This document shows, one piece after another, positions 1 to 10,379 of a stretch of DNA of 64,000 bases; the stretch's first letter is position 1; every line of letters starts with the position of its first letter. Under the pieces are notes generated by a model. It worked only from the letters and a program-made list of their open reading frames with translations. It was not told the origin of the DNA and did not search any database. Source of the stretch: Tetraselmis striata (lineage: Eukaryota > Chlorophyta > Chlorodendrophyceae > Chlorodendrales > Chlorodendraceae); assembly GCA_006384855.1 (NCBI GenBank), contig VCJN01001150.1, positions 186,001-250,000 of the forward strand. The letters are read 5' to 3'. Made by a program: the position numbers and the translations under genes.

Positions 1-136
1 CCCCCCAAGGGCAAAATAAGGCGTGGCGGTTGACACGCTTGGGCTACACAGCTGCGCAGACTGGTGCATGCAAAGTGCTCCCGTAGCACAAGGCACTGAG
101 GCAAACTGAGGCAGTAGCGTAGCTGCCGCGGCGCAC

Positions 137-1402
137 CTCGTAGACCGCGACGGTGTGCAGCGGCTGCGCAAGCATGAGCATGACGTGGCGCATGCCATTC
201 ATGGACTCCCACGCAGGGGACATCCGCCTCTGCGCAAGCGCATGTCAGGGCACATGCAGCAGCGGAAGCGGCAGCCTCAGCGGCAGCTGGGGAGTGGCAT
301 GCCCCCTATCAGAGCCCCCCCCCCCCCCCCCCCCCCCCGCCCCTTCTTTCCGCACAATGGGGGTTTCGGATCCTGTGTCCTGCTTTCCCAGTCTGGCAGC
401 AGACGCACCGTCTTGTATTTGAACACGACCGGCTTGACGGGCACGCCACCAAGGAAGCAGCCCGTCTTGAATGGGAGCAGGAACTTGCCGTTGGTGGTGG
501 TCCCCTGCGGCGAGGCAAAGCGCTGCTCAGCCGGGGCGGACGGGCTGTTGGGCCGGCGGGCGTTGTGTGCAAGAGTATGTCTGCGGGGGTTGGGGCTGTA
601 CTTCAGGGAACACCAGCACAGCATGTCGCTGCTCGGGCGACTCCTTCGCATGCTCCTCTTTCAGCCGCGCTGTGATCACGTCCGACACGCCCTGCGCACC
701 AACCGGAAGCTATGATGAGGGTCGCCCAACGTTCCAGACACTGCTGCGGCAGCTGTGAGAATAAAGTAATGAATGGAATGGGAATTGAGTTGTGTGTGTG
801 TGTGTATGTGTGTGTTTTAGGGGGGGGGGGGGGGGGGGGGTTCCTGGCCGGCGCCCGCACCCTGTCCTGGCTGCTCTTGTTCTCGCGCACTACGCCTATG
901 CACTTGATGTGCTTGCTGTTAGAGGGATGGAAAGGAAGGCAAGACGGCAGACAGATCAATACACACAGCGCAAGGGACGCCAGAGTCGCATTGCGCCGGG
1001 AAGCACGGAAAAGAGCGGGGAGGGGGGGGGGGGGGGGGACACTGGCAATGCGGTAAGGGTGTGGCGAACCCTATGTCACCGATGATGGGGATTTTCCACA
1101 CGCCAGCCTTGATGATGAAGCTCGCGGGGAAAGTAGAGGTAGAAGTGCAGCACGATGTCTACCCAGCTGACGTGGTTGCTTACGATGAGCACAGGGTGGG
1201 CGTCATCTGGTGTGACCTCCTGCGAACCGATGCGGTGCCGAGAGATGCACACGAAGCCCAGCACAGCGAGGTTCACGCGCGTGAGGCCGCGCCCTACAGC
1301 TGTGGCGCCACCGCAGCGGTTCCAGGCCGGCACCCAGTGCACCACCTGTCGGATAGAAGTTGGCGGCTGCGTCAGTTGGGGGGGCGGGGGGGGGGGGGGG
1401 GG

Positions 1403-1433
<31 letters not shown>

Positions 1434-1703
1434 TGTCAAAGCGGATGCAGTGTTGGGCGGCTACTATGGGGCACGTGGGGGACGAGGCGCCCCCCATCGC
1501 GAGCCTGGACAAGGGCGGCCCACCTTGAGGTTGAGCCAGAACACGAGGAGCAGGCTGATGGCCAGCAGCAAGCGGACCGGTATGAGGAGCAGGCCGAGCA
1601 CGTAGAGGCGGATGGTCTCCAGCAGGGGCAGGGGCCCTTTGCCCATGTCGCCGTAGATGCAGTCCTCGCGAACGAAGGGCGCGAAGCGTGAGGAGTCGCC
1701 CAT
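137..1703 (-). CDS. Lysophospholipid acyltransferase, LPEAT/LPCAT-like (PlsC family), 3'-partial at window edge
   Basis: Membrane acyltransferase expected to move an acyl group from acyl-CoA to a lysophospholipid at the ER. Six exons read on the minus strand: 1524..1703, 1070..1345, 861..915, 602..691, 409..504 and 137..229, all with GT-AG introns and compatible phases. Exon 1 (60 aa, starting MGDSSRF at 1703) holds a hydrophobic segment around residues 30-56. Exon 2 has the acyl-binding motif NHVSWVD (NHx4D). Exons 3-4 hold the region around GVVREN. The catalytic FPEGTTTNG is split by intron 4, followed by VPVKPV (motif IV). Exon 6 contains SPAWESMNG, as in plant LPEATs. Donor gtgcgcc at 136-131 leads to exons beyond the left edge, so the C-terminus is missing. 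Oddity: exon 2 needs one C removed from a CCCC run (+ strand 1127-1130) to read YFP-ASFIIKAGVW. This is a consensus error or a real break. Four of five introns contain long homopolymer tracts. LPEAT and LPCAT cannot be separated without the C-terminus. Confidence 0.9.
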
Positions 1704-2270
1704 CTCGGAATGCCGCCGCGACCACCGAGGCCGTGCTACTCTGGGCTGCCCCGATAAGAGGTCAGAAGAGGGAGGCGGCAGGGTCGGGTTGGTGGTTTCA
1801 AATGCGTTCGGGCTCGTCTGCCGCAGGTCAGCGGCGGGAACGCGCCTGCTATCTAGGTAGTTCCTACTGCACAGCCGCCGAATGGTAACGCTGAAAGTAT
1901 TCTTGCCTGGCCTTGGTGGTCCAGGTGCAGGCCAGGAGGGGACGCAAAGGAGCGAAACAGGTTTGGTCACAGGAGGGCCGATCGGACAGTGGGGCAAGTG
2001 TCATTGATGCCAAGAGCAGTCCGGGGAGCGCTGAGCACTGACCCATCGCGCGGTCGGCCGGCCTATAGTCGCTATACGCAGTCTGCGCGCGTGCTGCTGC
2101 TTGCGCATCAGCGCGAGGATATTTCCGTACCAGTATCTCCATGCCTGGTACTTCATACCAGTACCGGGACCGTACGGCAACATCTATAGTCGTCAGGATC
2201 ACGTGTACAGGTACGTACGTGCAGTAACGAAACCCACTACGTGTATATACACGTGTAACGAAACCGATAA
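1704..2270. other. Intergenic / upstream region of the acyltransferase gene
   Basis: This contains the presumed 5' UTR and promoter of the minus-strand acyltransferase. No convincing ORF is seen. Around 2120-2180 there are several interlocking GTACCAG / CTGGTAC palindromic words. The reading frame of exon 1 is open for some way upstream of the chosen ATG, so an earlier start is possible. Confidence 0.5.
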
Positions 2271-2461
2271 TGATCTAAAATAAATAGCTTATGGGGTTTC
2301 CTCGATTGACCTAACCGCTTTTCAGCTACAAGTGCTGCTCAGTGGTACGGGAACTAGGCACCTGTCGTTGCGCCCTTTTTGGGTGCCGCACGAGTAGACA
2401 TAAAGGCAGCCATAATAGCTGAGCCTGCCGTCTTCCAGTTTTCGCTGCGTTCCACGCAGCG
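2271..2461 (+). repeat. Split direct repeat, block A1
   Basis: Left copy of the ~190-bp block, beginning TGATCTAAA and containing TTATGGGGTTTCCTC. It ends in the small hairpin CGCTGCGTTCCACGCAGCG. It matches 5241-5427 with scattered substitutions and a few short indels near the left end. Confidence 0.85.
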
Positions 2462-2686
2462 AGGTAAAAACAGTATCGTAACCTGTTGCGAGCAAGGTCA
2501 CGCACCCAGCAGGTTGTTCAAGACCACACCCGGCTACTCACCACCTGAGTGTGATATTCTCATCCGTACGCCCGTGCGTTACCATGCCAGATGGAGAAGA
2601 ACCCGTTGTCGAGCTGACGCTCGAGTCGCTACACGCGGACGTGAAGGCTTAGTCTACATATATTACTGCGTGAGCTTGCGACAGCA

Positions 2687-3482
2687 TTGGCCCAGCTGAC
2701 GGCTCGCGAGAGCGTTGTTGGTGAAGAAGGGGCACATGGCTCCGGTTCCGGGCAGCGCATCGCGGGACAGCCGACATGCAGCGGGGGAGCTGCAGAGCGC
2801 CCCAACTTGCCAGAGCTAGCCCAGAGCGGCCGTGTCGGAGCAAAATCCGTTAGTGACGAGGATGACTACCCCGCGGTGCCGGATAGAGCTACTGCAACGA
2901 GCTGAGTCTGGTTACGAGGCCGTTCGACCGGTCAGCCGAGTTCCTGGGCTCTTCCCCTTGAGCACCGACCGAACGAACGAGTACCTCAAGCATGATGACC
3001 GGCGTCTGCCGCCCAAGGAGGAGTATTTATGGATGCCGTGTTTCGGCGCCCACACACATGGCCGCACGTTTCGTGGCTCTCGACGAGCTGCTGCCCTACG
3101 TCCCCGCTGCAAGTCAGGACTTCACCCCCTACCTCGCGAGAGCTCGGAATTACGCCGAAGGAAGCCATCAACAAATCGTTTCGCTTTCGTTTGGCGTCCT
3201 TACGGAGGCTTAATGAGGTCAAGCGTACGTGTGCACTGTGACCAAGGTGTTATGGACCTGTTGCGAGCCCATCACTTTCAGCCCATACCGAGCATCTTGG
3301 TTCCGCGATTTTGGGGGGCTTCATGAAGGACGACTACGAGCGTCGCGTCTTCGAGGCGAGAGTTGCCAGCAACGCAAAAGCAACCGCTATTGCTCGAGTG
3401 GCGGCAGCAGCTGCAGGGCGTGGGCGTGGACGAGGACGTGGCGGTGGACGCGGGCGAGGCCGCGAAGGTGAGCACGAGTGAC
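2687..3482 (+). pseudogene. Gag-like ORF1 remnant of the tyrosine-recombinase element
   Basis: Coding-like sequence split between frames. One frame at 2687-2905 gives an Ala/Gly/Ser-rich segment ending in an acidic stretch. Another continues through an RPFDRSAEF region and KHDDRRLPPKEEYLWMP near 2990-3035. About 3325-3475 encodes DYERRVFEARVASN followed by an Arg-Gly-rich tail (GRGRGRGRGG). An RG-rich basic tail fits a nucleic-acid-binding gag-type protein, and the position ahead of the recombinase fits ORF1 of a DIRS-like element. Frames change several times, so it is not functional as assembled. The assignment rests on composition and position, not on a recognised domain. Confidence 0.4.
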
Positions 3483-4054
3483 GGTGTGGGGCGCCTTTCG
3501 TCGGAGCTGCTGGAGCCTTGCGAGGCCACATTTCGGTGACCGCCGCAAAGCGCACCCTTGCAGCTCAACAACGGGATGAGCGCCATGTGTCAGGACCTTA
3601 CCCCCCCCCCCCCCCCCCCCACCTTACAGACTTCATTTAGACCTTCCTCGGTGCGGCACTTCTTACAGCTACAACCGAGTGCGGCTCAACCATCCGCACA
3701 CCTGCACATGGCGGCTCAACCAACCGCCTCCCGTACCATTTCGGGACTGCGTCCATCGGTTGTCACATTGCGTGTTACAACTGGTGCGCAACGACTAAGC
3801 TTCGCGCGTGTACGTTACGTGCGCGCGTGACAAGCGCTACGAGCGCGAAGGGCGCGCGGGGCGGCCCTACCTCTTACTTGAACCTAGCCCCGCAAACCCG
3901 TATTGGTGCTACTGCAAACCCATCCAGCAACTACTGGCCAACCGCCGGGAACTAACCGCTGTTGCCGAGTACTTCGCAAACAGTAGTCGCCCCCCCGCCC
4001 CCCTGCTACTCTGTCGGTATGACGACGCACTTACGTAATCGACGAGCCCGAAGA
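3483..4054 (+). other. Internal element sequence without a clear gene
   Basis: This lies between the gag-like and recombinase remnants. It holds a poly-C tract at about 3601-3620 and a weakly coding-like stretch at 3808-4038. I found no reverse transcriptase motif such as YXDD here. Confidence 0.4.
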
Positions 4055-5160
4055 TGTCGCTCCCTGGGCTGCTTCACTGCGATCTCGACTGCATGACGCT
4101 TTCGGCTCAGACGAGTTAGGGCAGCGGACGCTCGACCTGCTCTCCAGCTCCCTCACCGCTCAGACACTCAAGAGTTACGCCGGCAGGCTGTCTCAGTTCG
4201 CAGAGTTCTGCCACGACTCCGAGAACATCAGCCCATTGGAGGCGACCACTGCTACTGTCGTCCGGTACGTTGCCTGGATTGGTGAGCGAGGGCACATTCG
4301 AGCTAAGTCATTGCACCCCTAACTGTCTGCAATCAACACGTCGCTCGTTCTTCGAGCTGCACAATCTCGAGCGCGACCCAATCGCCAAAGACAGCCTACA
4401 CCTCATTGCAGGTAGGCGTGGGCTAATGTTGCGGCAGCGCCGTCAAGAAGCCGCCACTTTGCGGGTTCCTCTGCCTGCTGATGTAGCTTACAACTTCGTC
4501 GAGAGGGCCGGGTTGATTGTGTCTGCTCCCACCACAGAGTACCAGTATGACTTCCGAGCCCTCGTGGCGCCTCGGTTGTTAACTTCATGTTCTTCGTTAG
4601 GGGACTTACTGGCGTCTCTTGCCGAGGGCGGGATGTGCATGTCGACGTTTATAACATTTCCCTGCAGGACGGTGTACATACCGCGAGAAAGGACGAGCTG
4701 GCCGACGGGGCCCCGACGACATGCGCGTGCTTCTCCTTCCGGTGTCAGAACACCTCCGAGTTGCACGTCTCCTGCACCACTTCATCGACCACGTACAGTA
4801 TGCCCCCCCTGGTTTCTATTGCCTTGGATGAAATCCTTGGACCGCGGCTACAATTTCGGATTGGCTGTCTGCAACCGTCCGTCTTGTTGGTGCCGCCCCT
4901 CCCGCCGGCACTTCCTGGACCTCACACAGCCTTCGCAAGGGAGCAGCGTCTGCCGCCAACGCCATCGGAGTACCATTGTCCCACATTCGCTACCAAGGCG
5001 GCTGGGCCACTAGCTCCGACGTCGTTCTGGACTACATCGACCCCAACGTTCTTCCTTCACCTTGCGCATGGTTCTTCTTTGGCCACATCGCCCCCCTCCG
5101 CCACTTCCAAGTCCAACATGACTCCGCAGCGGTGGCCTTCCCGGTGCCTCCTTCATGACC
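4055..5160 (+). pseudogene. Tyrosine recombinase (DIRS/PAT-type integrase), inactivated
   Basis: Site-specific recombinase that would integrate a circular cDNA. The N-terminal SAM-like core-binding domain reads from about 4065 (LTAQTLKSYAGRLSQFAEFC, then VVRYVAWIGERGH). It is cut by an in-frame TAA at 4319-4321 where the family has a Tyr or similar residue. Box A (FMFFVRGLTGVS, Arg codon 4599-4601) is in another frame. Box B/C reads TSHSLRKGAAS (His 4925-4927, Arg 4934-4936), then YQGGWATSSDVVLDYIDPN with the nucleophile Tyr at 5033-5035. All catalytic positions visible are conserved, but at least three frame changes and more than one stop separate them. It is clearly a dead copy of a recently functional type. 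Confidence 0.8.
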
Positions 5161-5210
5161 TGGCGCTACCCCTTTTCCGTCAATCCACCGCTCTACTCTC
5201 CGTTCGCTCG

Positions 5211-5544
5211 CGACTGGCAAAACCAGACTCAACTTTGAAATGATCTAAACTAGTTTATGGGGTTTCCTCCCTTGACCTAGCCGCTTTTCAGTTACAAGTG
5301 CTGCTCAGTGGTACGGGAACTAGGCACCTGTCGTTGCGCCCTTATTGGGTGCAGCACGAGTAGACATAAACGCAGCCATAACAGTTGAGCTTGCCATCTT
5401 CCAGTTTTCGCTGCGTTCCACGCAGCGCCCTCCCTGACTCAGTTTTCCCTCCACGCTTTCACTTTACCGTCGTGCCAATTTCGGCTCTTGACCGTGTAAA
5501 AAGCTTGCGCGACCTTTTTGGCAAAAGCAGACTCAACTTTGAAA
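5211..5544 (+). repeat. Split direct repeat, blocks B1-A2-B2
   Basis: B1 (5211-5240) and B2 (5511-5544) share GGCAAAA-CAGACTCAACTTTGAAA with one substitution. A2 (5241-5427) is the second copy of the A block. The junction B1-A2 versus the outer ends A1 and B2 defines the element boundaries at 2271 and 5544. Confidence 0.75.
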
Positions 5545-5592
5545 CATGAAATCCTATCGACTACCATATTAACTAATACGAGGTGCACAGTG

Positions 5593-5774
5593 GCCGGAGT
5601 GCAGACGGCCAAGTCTGATGCGTTTGCCCGTGCTCATTCCGCACCCTCTTATTATTGTGGTGTTGCTTCCACCGCGCAATTGCCGTGGTGGACGTTTTCT
5701 ATGGCCTATTCGGGTAGTTCCCTGATCGCCCTTTGCATCTCGCTAGTGCTTGTAACTAAATTACGAGGTGAAAA

Positions 5775-5838
<64 letters not shown>

Positions 5839-5848
5839 ACTCTGTCTA

Positions 5849-5881
<33 letters not shown>

Positions 5882-6544
5882 CTGTCTGTCTGTCTGTCTG
5901 TCCCTGACTTTCGGAACGATTTCGCATAAATCATTACATATGTAATTCAAAATTATCCGTTGTATCTTCCGTGATAATTCCGTGTAGGTCAAAATAGCCT
6001 TATTACCTGTATTTGCGGCTAACTCTCTGTACGGGTACGGGTACCGGTCGCCGGCCGCCCGGCGCCCTGCCCGTAGACTATTTGGCCGCCCCGCCGCCGC
6101 CGGCCGGGCCGTTCGTCGCCGTTTGTCAGGTCTACTGGGCGGGCATGGCGCGAAGCGCCAAGTCCGTCGCGTGGACCGGACCCGGACGCCGGACGCCGTC
6201 GTTCGTCCGTCGCCAGACGCCGGACAACCGTCGCCTATCTGCCTCGCTGCCCGCCCGTCGACGGACGCCGGGCCCCGGGTCGGTGGGTCGGCGGACGCGG
6301 GGCTGTCCAGTGTAGCTACTACTACGATTGATCCTTGCGGCTCTCTGGATTCCACACTCCTGCAACGGGTCTACTTGTATATCATAATTACATGAGCTAG
6401 CTGCAAAAGGCGATCAGGAAATCCCCGAAAAGGCAATAGGAAACGTCCACTGCAGCAACTGCGAGGTGGAAGCAGCAACAAAGGGTGGCTGTGGAATGAG
6501 CACGGGCATGCAGACGCATCAGACTTGGCCGTCTGCACTCCGGC
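5593..6544. mobile_element. Inverted-repeat element (about 0.95 kb) enclosing a microsatellite and a GC-rich module
   Basis: About 155 bp starting GCCGGAGTGCAGACGGCCAA at 5593 returns as its reverse complement ending at 6544, at roughly 75-80% identity by eye. Between the arms are the TGTC microsatellite (5775-5902) and a GC-rich block (about 6018-6310). That block is a diverged, inverted relative of the core of the 15.4-18.3 kb elements (shared CGTCGACGGACGCCGGGCCC). No transposase ORF is present and no target duplication was found, so the class is unknown. Confidence 0.5.
5775..5902 (+). repeat. (TGTC)n microsatellite, about 32 units
   Basis: Tetranucleotide repeat with a few interruptions (CACTCTGTCTATC near 5837-5850). 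It keeps all frames open and produces spurious CLSV-type ORFs. Confidence 0.97.
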
Positions 6545-7034
6545 ATAGAGGATGCCGCCCAAGGTACCATGCACGCCAGTAGAGACTCGCCGCAACAACT
6601 CCCGCCACGCGCGCGACAAGTGATGACGGAACTCGGCATGTTGGCTTGCGACAAAGTTCCGAAGAGCCTGGACGGACTGAGCACGAAGGAGGCATGAAGT
6701 CGGGGCGGAAGGATCGACATAGTTGGTCGCAAGTAAATCCGGGCCGTTCTTTCCACAAATAAACCGCATTAGCAAGTGAATTCGGTAGCGCGGCGGCGGT
6801 GGCGCGGAGATTGAGATAACACAATATGATAAAGATGCATCGGTGTGTGCGATGCAGTAGGCAGACAACGATGGTGATGTTCATGAAAATGTTAAAAGCG
6901 TAGCACATGGCAGCCTTATTGTGTGAAAATTGTGCACACTGGTTTGCACCAGTGTGTATGGTCCCCACCCTTGTCCATGTCCTTTACATGTGCTACAAAG
7001 TCTACTGCTGGCATTGGCAAACGATACAATAGTA
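6545..7034. other. Intergenic, no gene recognised
   Basis: Mixed-composition sequence. Minus-strand ORFs in 6371-6968 are of average composition and show no family motif. A short palindrome (GTGCACACTGGTTTGCACCAGTGTG) lies around 6931-6956, split here only by its three-base centre. Confidence 0.3.
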
Positions 7035-7460
7035 CTAAGCGCCTCCAGTGGCCAACTCCGCGGGCGAAGCCCCGGTGGCGGCTGATGCCGCCGACGCTGA
7101 CGCTGACGCCGTCGGGGCTGTCACTCCATATTGCGGGTGCCCGCCTCGCATGCGCTCCAGTAGTGCTTGACTGGCCAGCTGCTTGTCCATATTCTTGAGC
7201 TTCTGCTAGCCGTTGGGCTTGAAGCTGCGTACGACGTGCTTCAGCCCATCCGCATCACATGCATGTGCGATGTAAGAAAACATTTGTCAGTGACACACAA
7301 TACAGTTGTAGCCAACAGCAACGAAAAGGGCATCTGCGCACTCCAGCATCGTGCCCGTCCCCAGCCGCAGCTCCTTCGGATGGCTATCGCCATGCGACAC
7401 GTGCACCGAGTCCTGCTGCAACATCACCTTGAGCAAAGTCTTCTCTACCTTGCTCGCGAC

Positions 7461-7861
7461 TAAGGCTCCGCATAAAGTATTGATAAAAGACCAAAACTTG
7501 GGGTGCACCAAGCAGATCGTGAATCGCACCACGAATCAATATTTAGGCCAGGATTTTACTTGTGCATTGGTATTTAGGGGTTGGGATTTACTGGTGCACC
7601 GATATTCATGTGATGGGATTTATTGGTGCATTGGTATTTCGGGGGTGGGATTTACTGGTGCACCGATATTTAGGTGGAGGGATTTACTGGTGCATTGGTA
7701 TTTAGGGGGTTGGATTTAATGGTGCACCGAGCGATATTTACGAACTAAATAAAATCAAATAAAGATCGGATCAACCGGATCGAGAATCAATTCTTGATCT
7801 TTAGGTTCCGAGTAGAATCAATTCTTGATATTTAAGTCCCCAGGGCCGATGCGGAGCCTTA
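7461..7861. mobile_element. hAT-like MITE with 13-bp TIRs and 8-bp target duplication
   Basis: The element starts TAAGGCTCCGCAT and ends with its exact reverse complement ATGCGGAGCCTTA. It is flanked on both sides by CTCGCGAC (7453-7460 and 7862-7869). An 8-bp duplication and a terminus fitting YARNG (TAAGG) are signatures of the hAT superfamily. It is 401 bp, encodes no transposase, and its interior is mostly a 32-bp tandem repeat. It must have been mobilised in trans. Confidence 0.85.
7552..7735 (+). repeat. ~32-bp tandem repeat, alternating two variants
   Basis: About six units of GGATTTACTGGTGCA-type sequence. They alternate between a CATTGGTATTT form and a CACCGATATTT form, so the higher-order period is ~64 bp. 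It lies inside the hAT-like MITE. A second short duplication (AGAATCAATTCTTGAT) follows at about 7782-7832. Confidence 0.85.
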
Positions 7862-8080
7862 CTCGCGACCTCAAGCGTGAGCAGTAAAAGTTGTCCCGTC
7901 CGGGGCAGCTGCGACAACATCCTTCAACAATTGCATGCGGTTGTGGTTCTCCACCCATTCTTGGCTCTTGAGGAACATCTTGTAGGTGTCGCCTTGGCCA
8001 AGGACTTTATTGTCCCACCTAACGGAAACGCGGAGCCTGTGCATAGGAACCGGTCGTGACGACGACGCCATGGTGCGCAT

Positions 8081-10020
8081 ACGCTAGTATGTGACAGTTG
8101 GCGGTGAGCATAGGTTGCTGGCGGGCGCTTGAAGTGTGATGAGGAGCGGTGAGTCGTCAGTCGGTGGGAGCTAGCTGGAAGGTAGCTAGGTTTGCACGCT
8201 GGCAGCGGCGCAGGATAAGGACAAACGCAGGGGAGGTGCACAGGGGGCGTTGCTGGAAGGCTGTATACTGCTTAAAGTACTAATTACAAAACTTTCGCAA
8301 TTTACAAAACAACCCCCCTCCGTTTCCACGGATTATAATGACCTAAATCAGGTCATTTCGTCGGAATGCCCTATTTTAAATTTGCCACCCTCCTAGCTTT
8401 ACCTACAGTAAACCTCATTACTCGAGTACTAGGTGGTACTACTCGACACTCGCCACGGGTGCCGACGCATCTATAAGAACAACGACACGATTTATGACTT
8501 TTGGGGGTCGGTAACCGCCCGTTCTTTAATTTCTTCGTATTTTCGTCTTGATACCGTATTCAAATGAGCCAGGAAAAAGGACCACACTTTCTTATAGCGT
8601 GGTTTCTTGTAGCCGCGTCGGCAGCCGTCCGGGTACTCGCAGCGGTATGGGGATACAGGTATAACGCCGGCCGGTACCACATTGGTCCCACCCCGGAATG
8701 CTGCCTTATCGCAGGAGGCCGCGTGATGATGCCTGATGAAAATAACGCTAACGTATCATGAACGTAATGTTATCGTTGTGCATCGGCAGGCATTCGTGTA
8801 TGACGACTATCCATTGTGAAACAACGTACGCAAACTAAATTTTCCTGATGAAAAATGGGCAATACACAATTAAAACAATGTAGCATAGTGCTATCCGAAA
8901 TCGATCCGCAATAAAACTACTAAGATGTATCTGTCAAATTTCTTTCAATAAGACAAGGCAGATTCTCAAGACATATTCTGTTCTACTCTGTTCGTTTTTA
9001 TTCTAATTACCGCACATGCATCCTTATGGAGTGGCGAGCTAAATCCATGTCACAAAGAATATTGAAATATGATAGCTAGGTGGGCAGAAACAATCATATT
9101 TGCATCGTTTATGCTGCTCCTATTGCACCACGGTGAGCAGTGTTGGGAGCTGATTGCTACTTCCCATTCATGCTTATCAAAGACGTTGAGTTGATAACTT
9201 CCGATCACCCAGCAAAGATCGCCCCCAAAACCCGGCGCGCTGCCTGCCCTCACCTCATCCGTGTCCTTCTCCGCTGTTTTGCTTCAGCAAGGCTTCGCGG
9301 CAATTTCGGACCACCGTTGCCGTTTATTTGGGTAAATAGAGGCATGCGCTTTCTTCTTCTCGATTCCTTGGAGGCGTGACCCCGGTCAACGGACCGGCTG
9401 ATGTTAACGTATAGCGATCTTATGTCATACTGCTTTGCATCTCGGATTAAAATGTGCCGCTCTTTGAAGCGCCCGAGTCAATCGGTATATCACGCCTAGA
9501 GACTTTCATATGGCGTACGACCCCTGAGGCTCAAGGCAAGACCTTTTTTTGCATGGTCGACATGCCTTGCGCCTGCCCTGCAGCTCTGCGAGCATTGGTG
9601 CCGACTCCAAGGAGGAGCATATCACCTACGATCATTGAACCTATCACTGAAGAGAAGACCTGCGATCCAATCAGGGTGCTGATCAGTAAGACATGCTCTG
9701 GAGTATGTATGAATGTTGGTCCGGTGAGAGTATTCAGAGAAGGCCAACATCACATCAGTGGCGGCAGCAGTCTTTCATTGCGGTGAGGAGTCACTGCAAG
9801 TCACCAAGTCGAACGTGTTGCACAATAAGGCGCAGCACCGGCTAAGCCTTCCACAGGTACATATAATTGTGTGCTGCCGAATGGCAACACGACACAGTTC
9901 AGATGATGCTGACTGAAAGTCCACCTGACGTTTCCAGTGTGCTCAAAGACTAGACAATCAGTGGAAGTGTCCGGTAACGTGTAGGTGGGCATCGCAATTG
10001 AAAATAGGAAACGCTGTGCG
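8081..10020. other. Long intergenic stretch, no confident gene
   Basis: 8081-8260 is the upstream region of the broken gene above. 8300-9110 is AT-richer with no ORF of note, apart from 8492-8680 (minus, 62 aa; CEYPDGCRRGYKKPRYKKVW, lysine/arginine rich, unrecognised). 9454-9786 (plus, 110 aa) is an open frame of normal composition without a recognisable motif. 10021-10050 is a poly-G tract. None of these is supported as a gene. Confidence 0.3.
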
Positions 10021-10379
10021 CACCGGTTGGGGGGGGGGGGGGGGGGGGGGAGATTCCAGTGTTTTGCCGATGGCGCTGCTATCATTTGATGTTAATTCAT
10101 TTTTCTGACGCAAATGATGCGCATCAAAGAAATGACAGGCCCCAAAGGTGTGTTGCCGAAACTATTCGACGCTTTGGGGGCAGAAATAATGTGTTGCAAT
10201 CGCTGCTGGACGCGCTTTGCGGAGTCGACAGGGCCGCAGGACGGTAGGAAGTGGCGGCGCGATGTGGTCGCCCTCAAAATTTGATTCTCTATCCGATGGT
10301 TCAGCGCGCTGCACAGTGCCATTAGGAGGGGGGGGCGAATCAAACACTCAAATTCCTCCGGGTAATTCAGCGGTCTGTT

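Larger units (their letters stand above)
2271..5544 (+). mobile_element. Decayed DIRS/PAT-like tyrosine-recombinase retroelement with split direct repeats
   Basis: A ~190-bp block (A1, 2271-2461) recurs at 5241-5427 (A2). A2 is preceded by a ~30-bp block (B1, 5211-5240), and B recurs after A2 (B2, 5511-5544), giving the order A1 - genes - B1 - A2 - B2. That split direct repeat layout is known from PAT- and Ngaro-type DIRS elements. Between the repeats lie a gag-like region ending in an RG-rich tail and a tyrosine recombinase, both with frameshifts and stops. I see no reverse transcriptase or RNase H, so this is an internally deleted or non-autonomous copy. No target duplication is visible, as expected for a tyrosine-recombinase element. 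A Crypton is an alternative but does not explain the repeats. Confidence 0.7.
7035..8071 (-). pseudogene. Broken gene of unknown function, interrupted by a hAT-like MITE
   Basis: Minus strand. The 5' exon (8071 to about 7870) reads MASSSRPVPMHRLRVSVRWD, followed by a mixed-charge segment with KMFLKSQEWVENHNRM. It stops at TGA just after the 8-bp sequence flanking a MITE. Downstream of the MITE the frame resumes as VASKVEKTLLKVMLQQDSVH and GTGTMLECADALFVAVG. After a gap a further frame gives CDADGLKHVVRSFKPNG, a TAG at 7206-7208, then KQLASQALLERMRGG and an Ala/Ser-rich tail ending at 7035. Joining 5' and 3' parts needs removal of the insertion and a one-base shift near a TTTT run. The 7287-7260 part may be an intron. 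I do not recognise the family. It is either a pseudogene or an expressed gene with assembly errors. Confidence 0.5.

Noticed and set aside
153..1691. Plus-strand ORFs over the acyltransferase gene with poly-Pro or poly-Gly runs
   Set aside because: They read through the intron homopolymer tracts and are antisense to exons with clear family motifs and splice sites.
4270..5013. A 247-aa intact plus-strand protein
   Set aside because: Its frame contains only the middle part of a tyrosine recombinase. The box A and box C motifs lie in other frames, so the ORF is an accident of frameshifts in a dead element.
5518..5927. ORFs with CLSVCLSV or DRQTDRQT repeats
   Set aside because: Translations of the (TGTC)n microsatellite.
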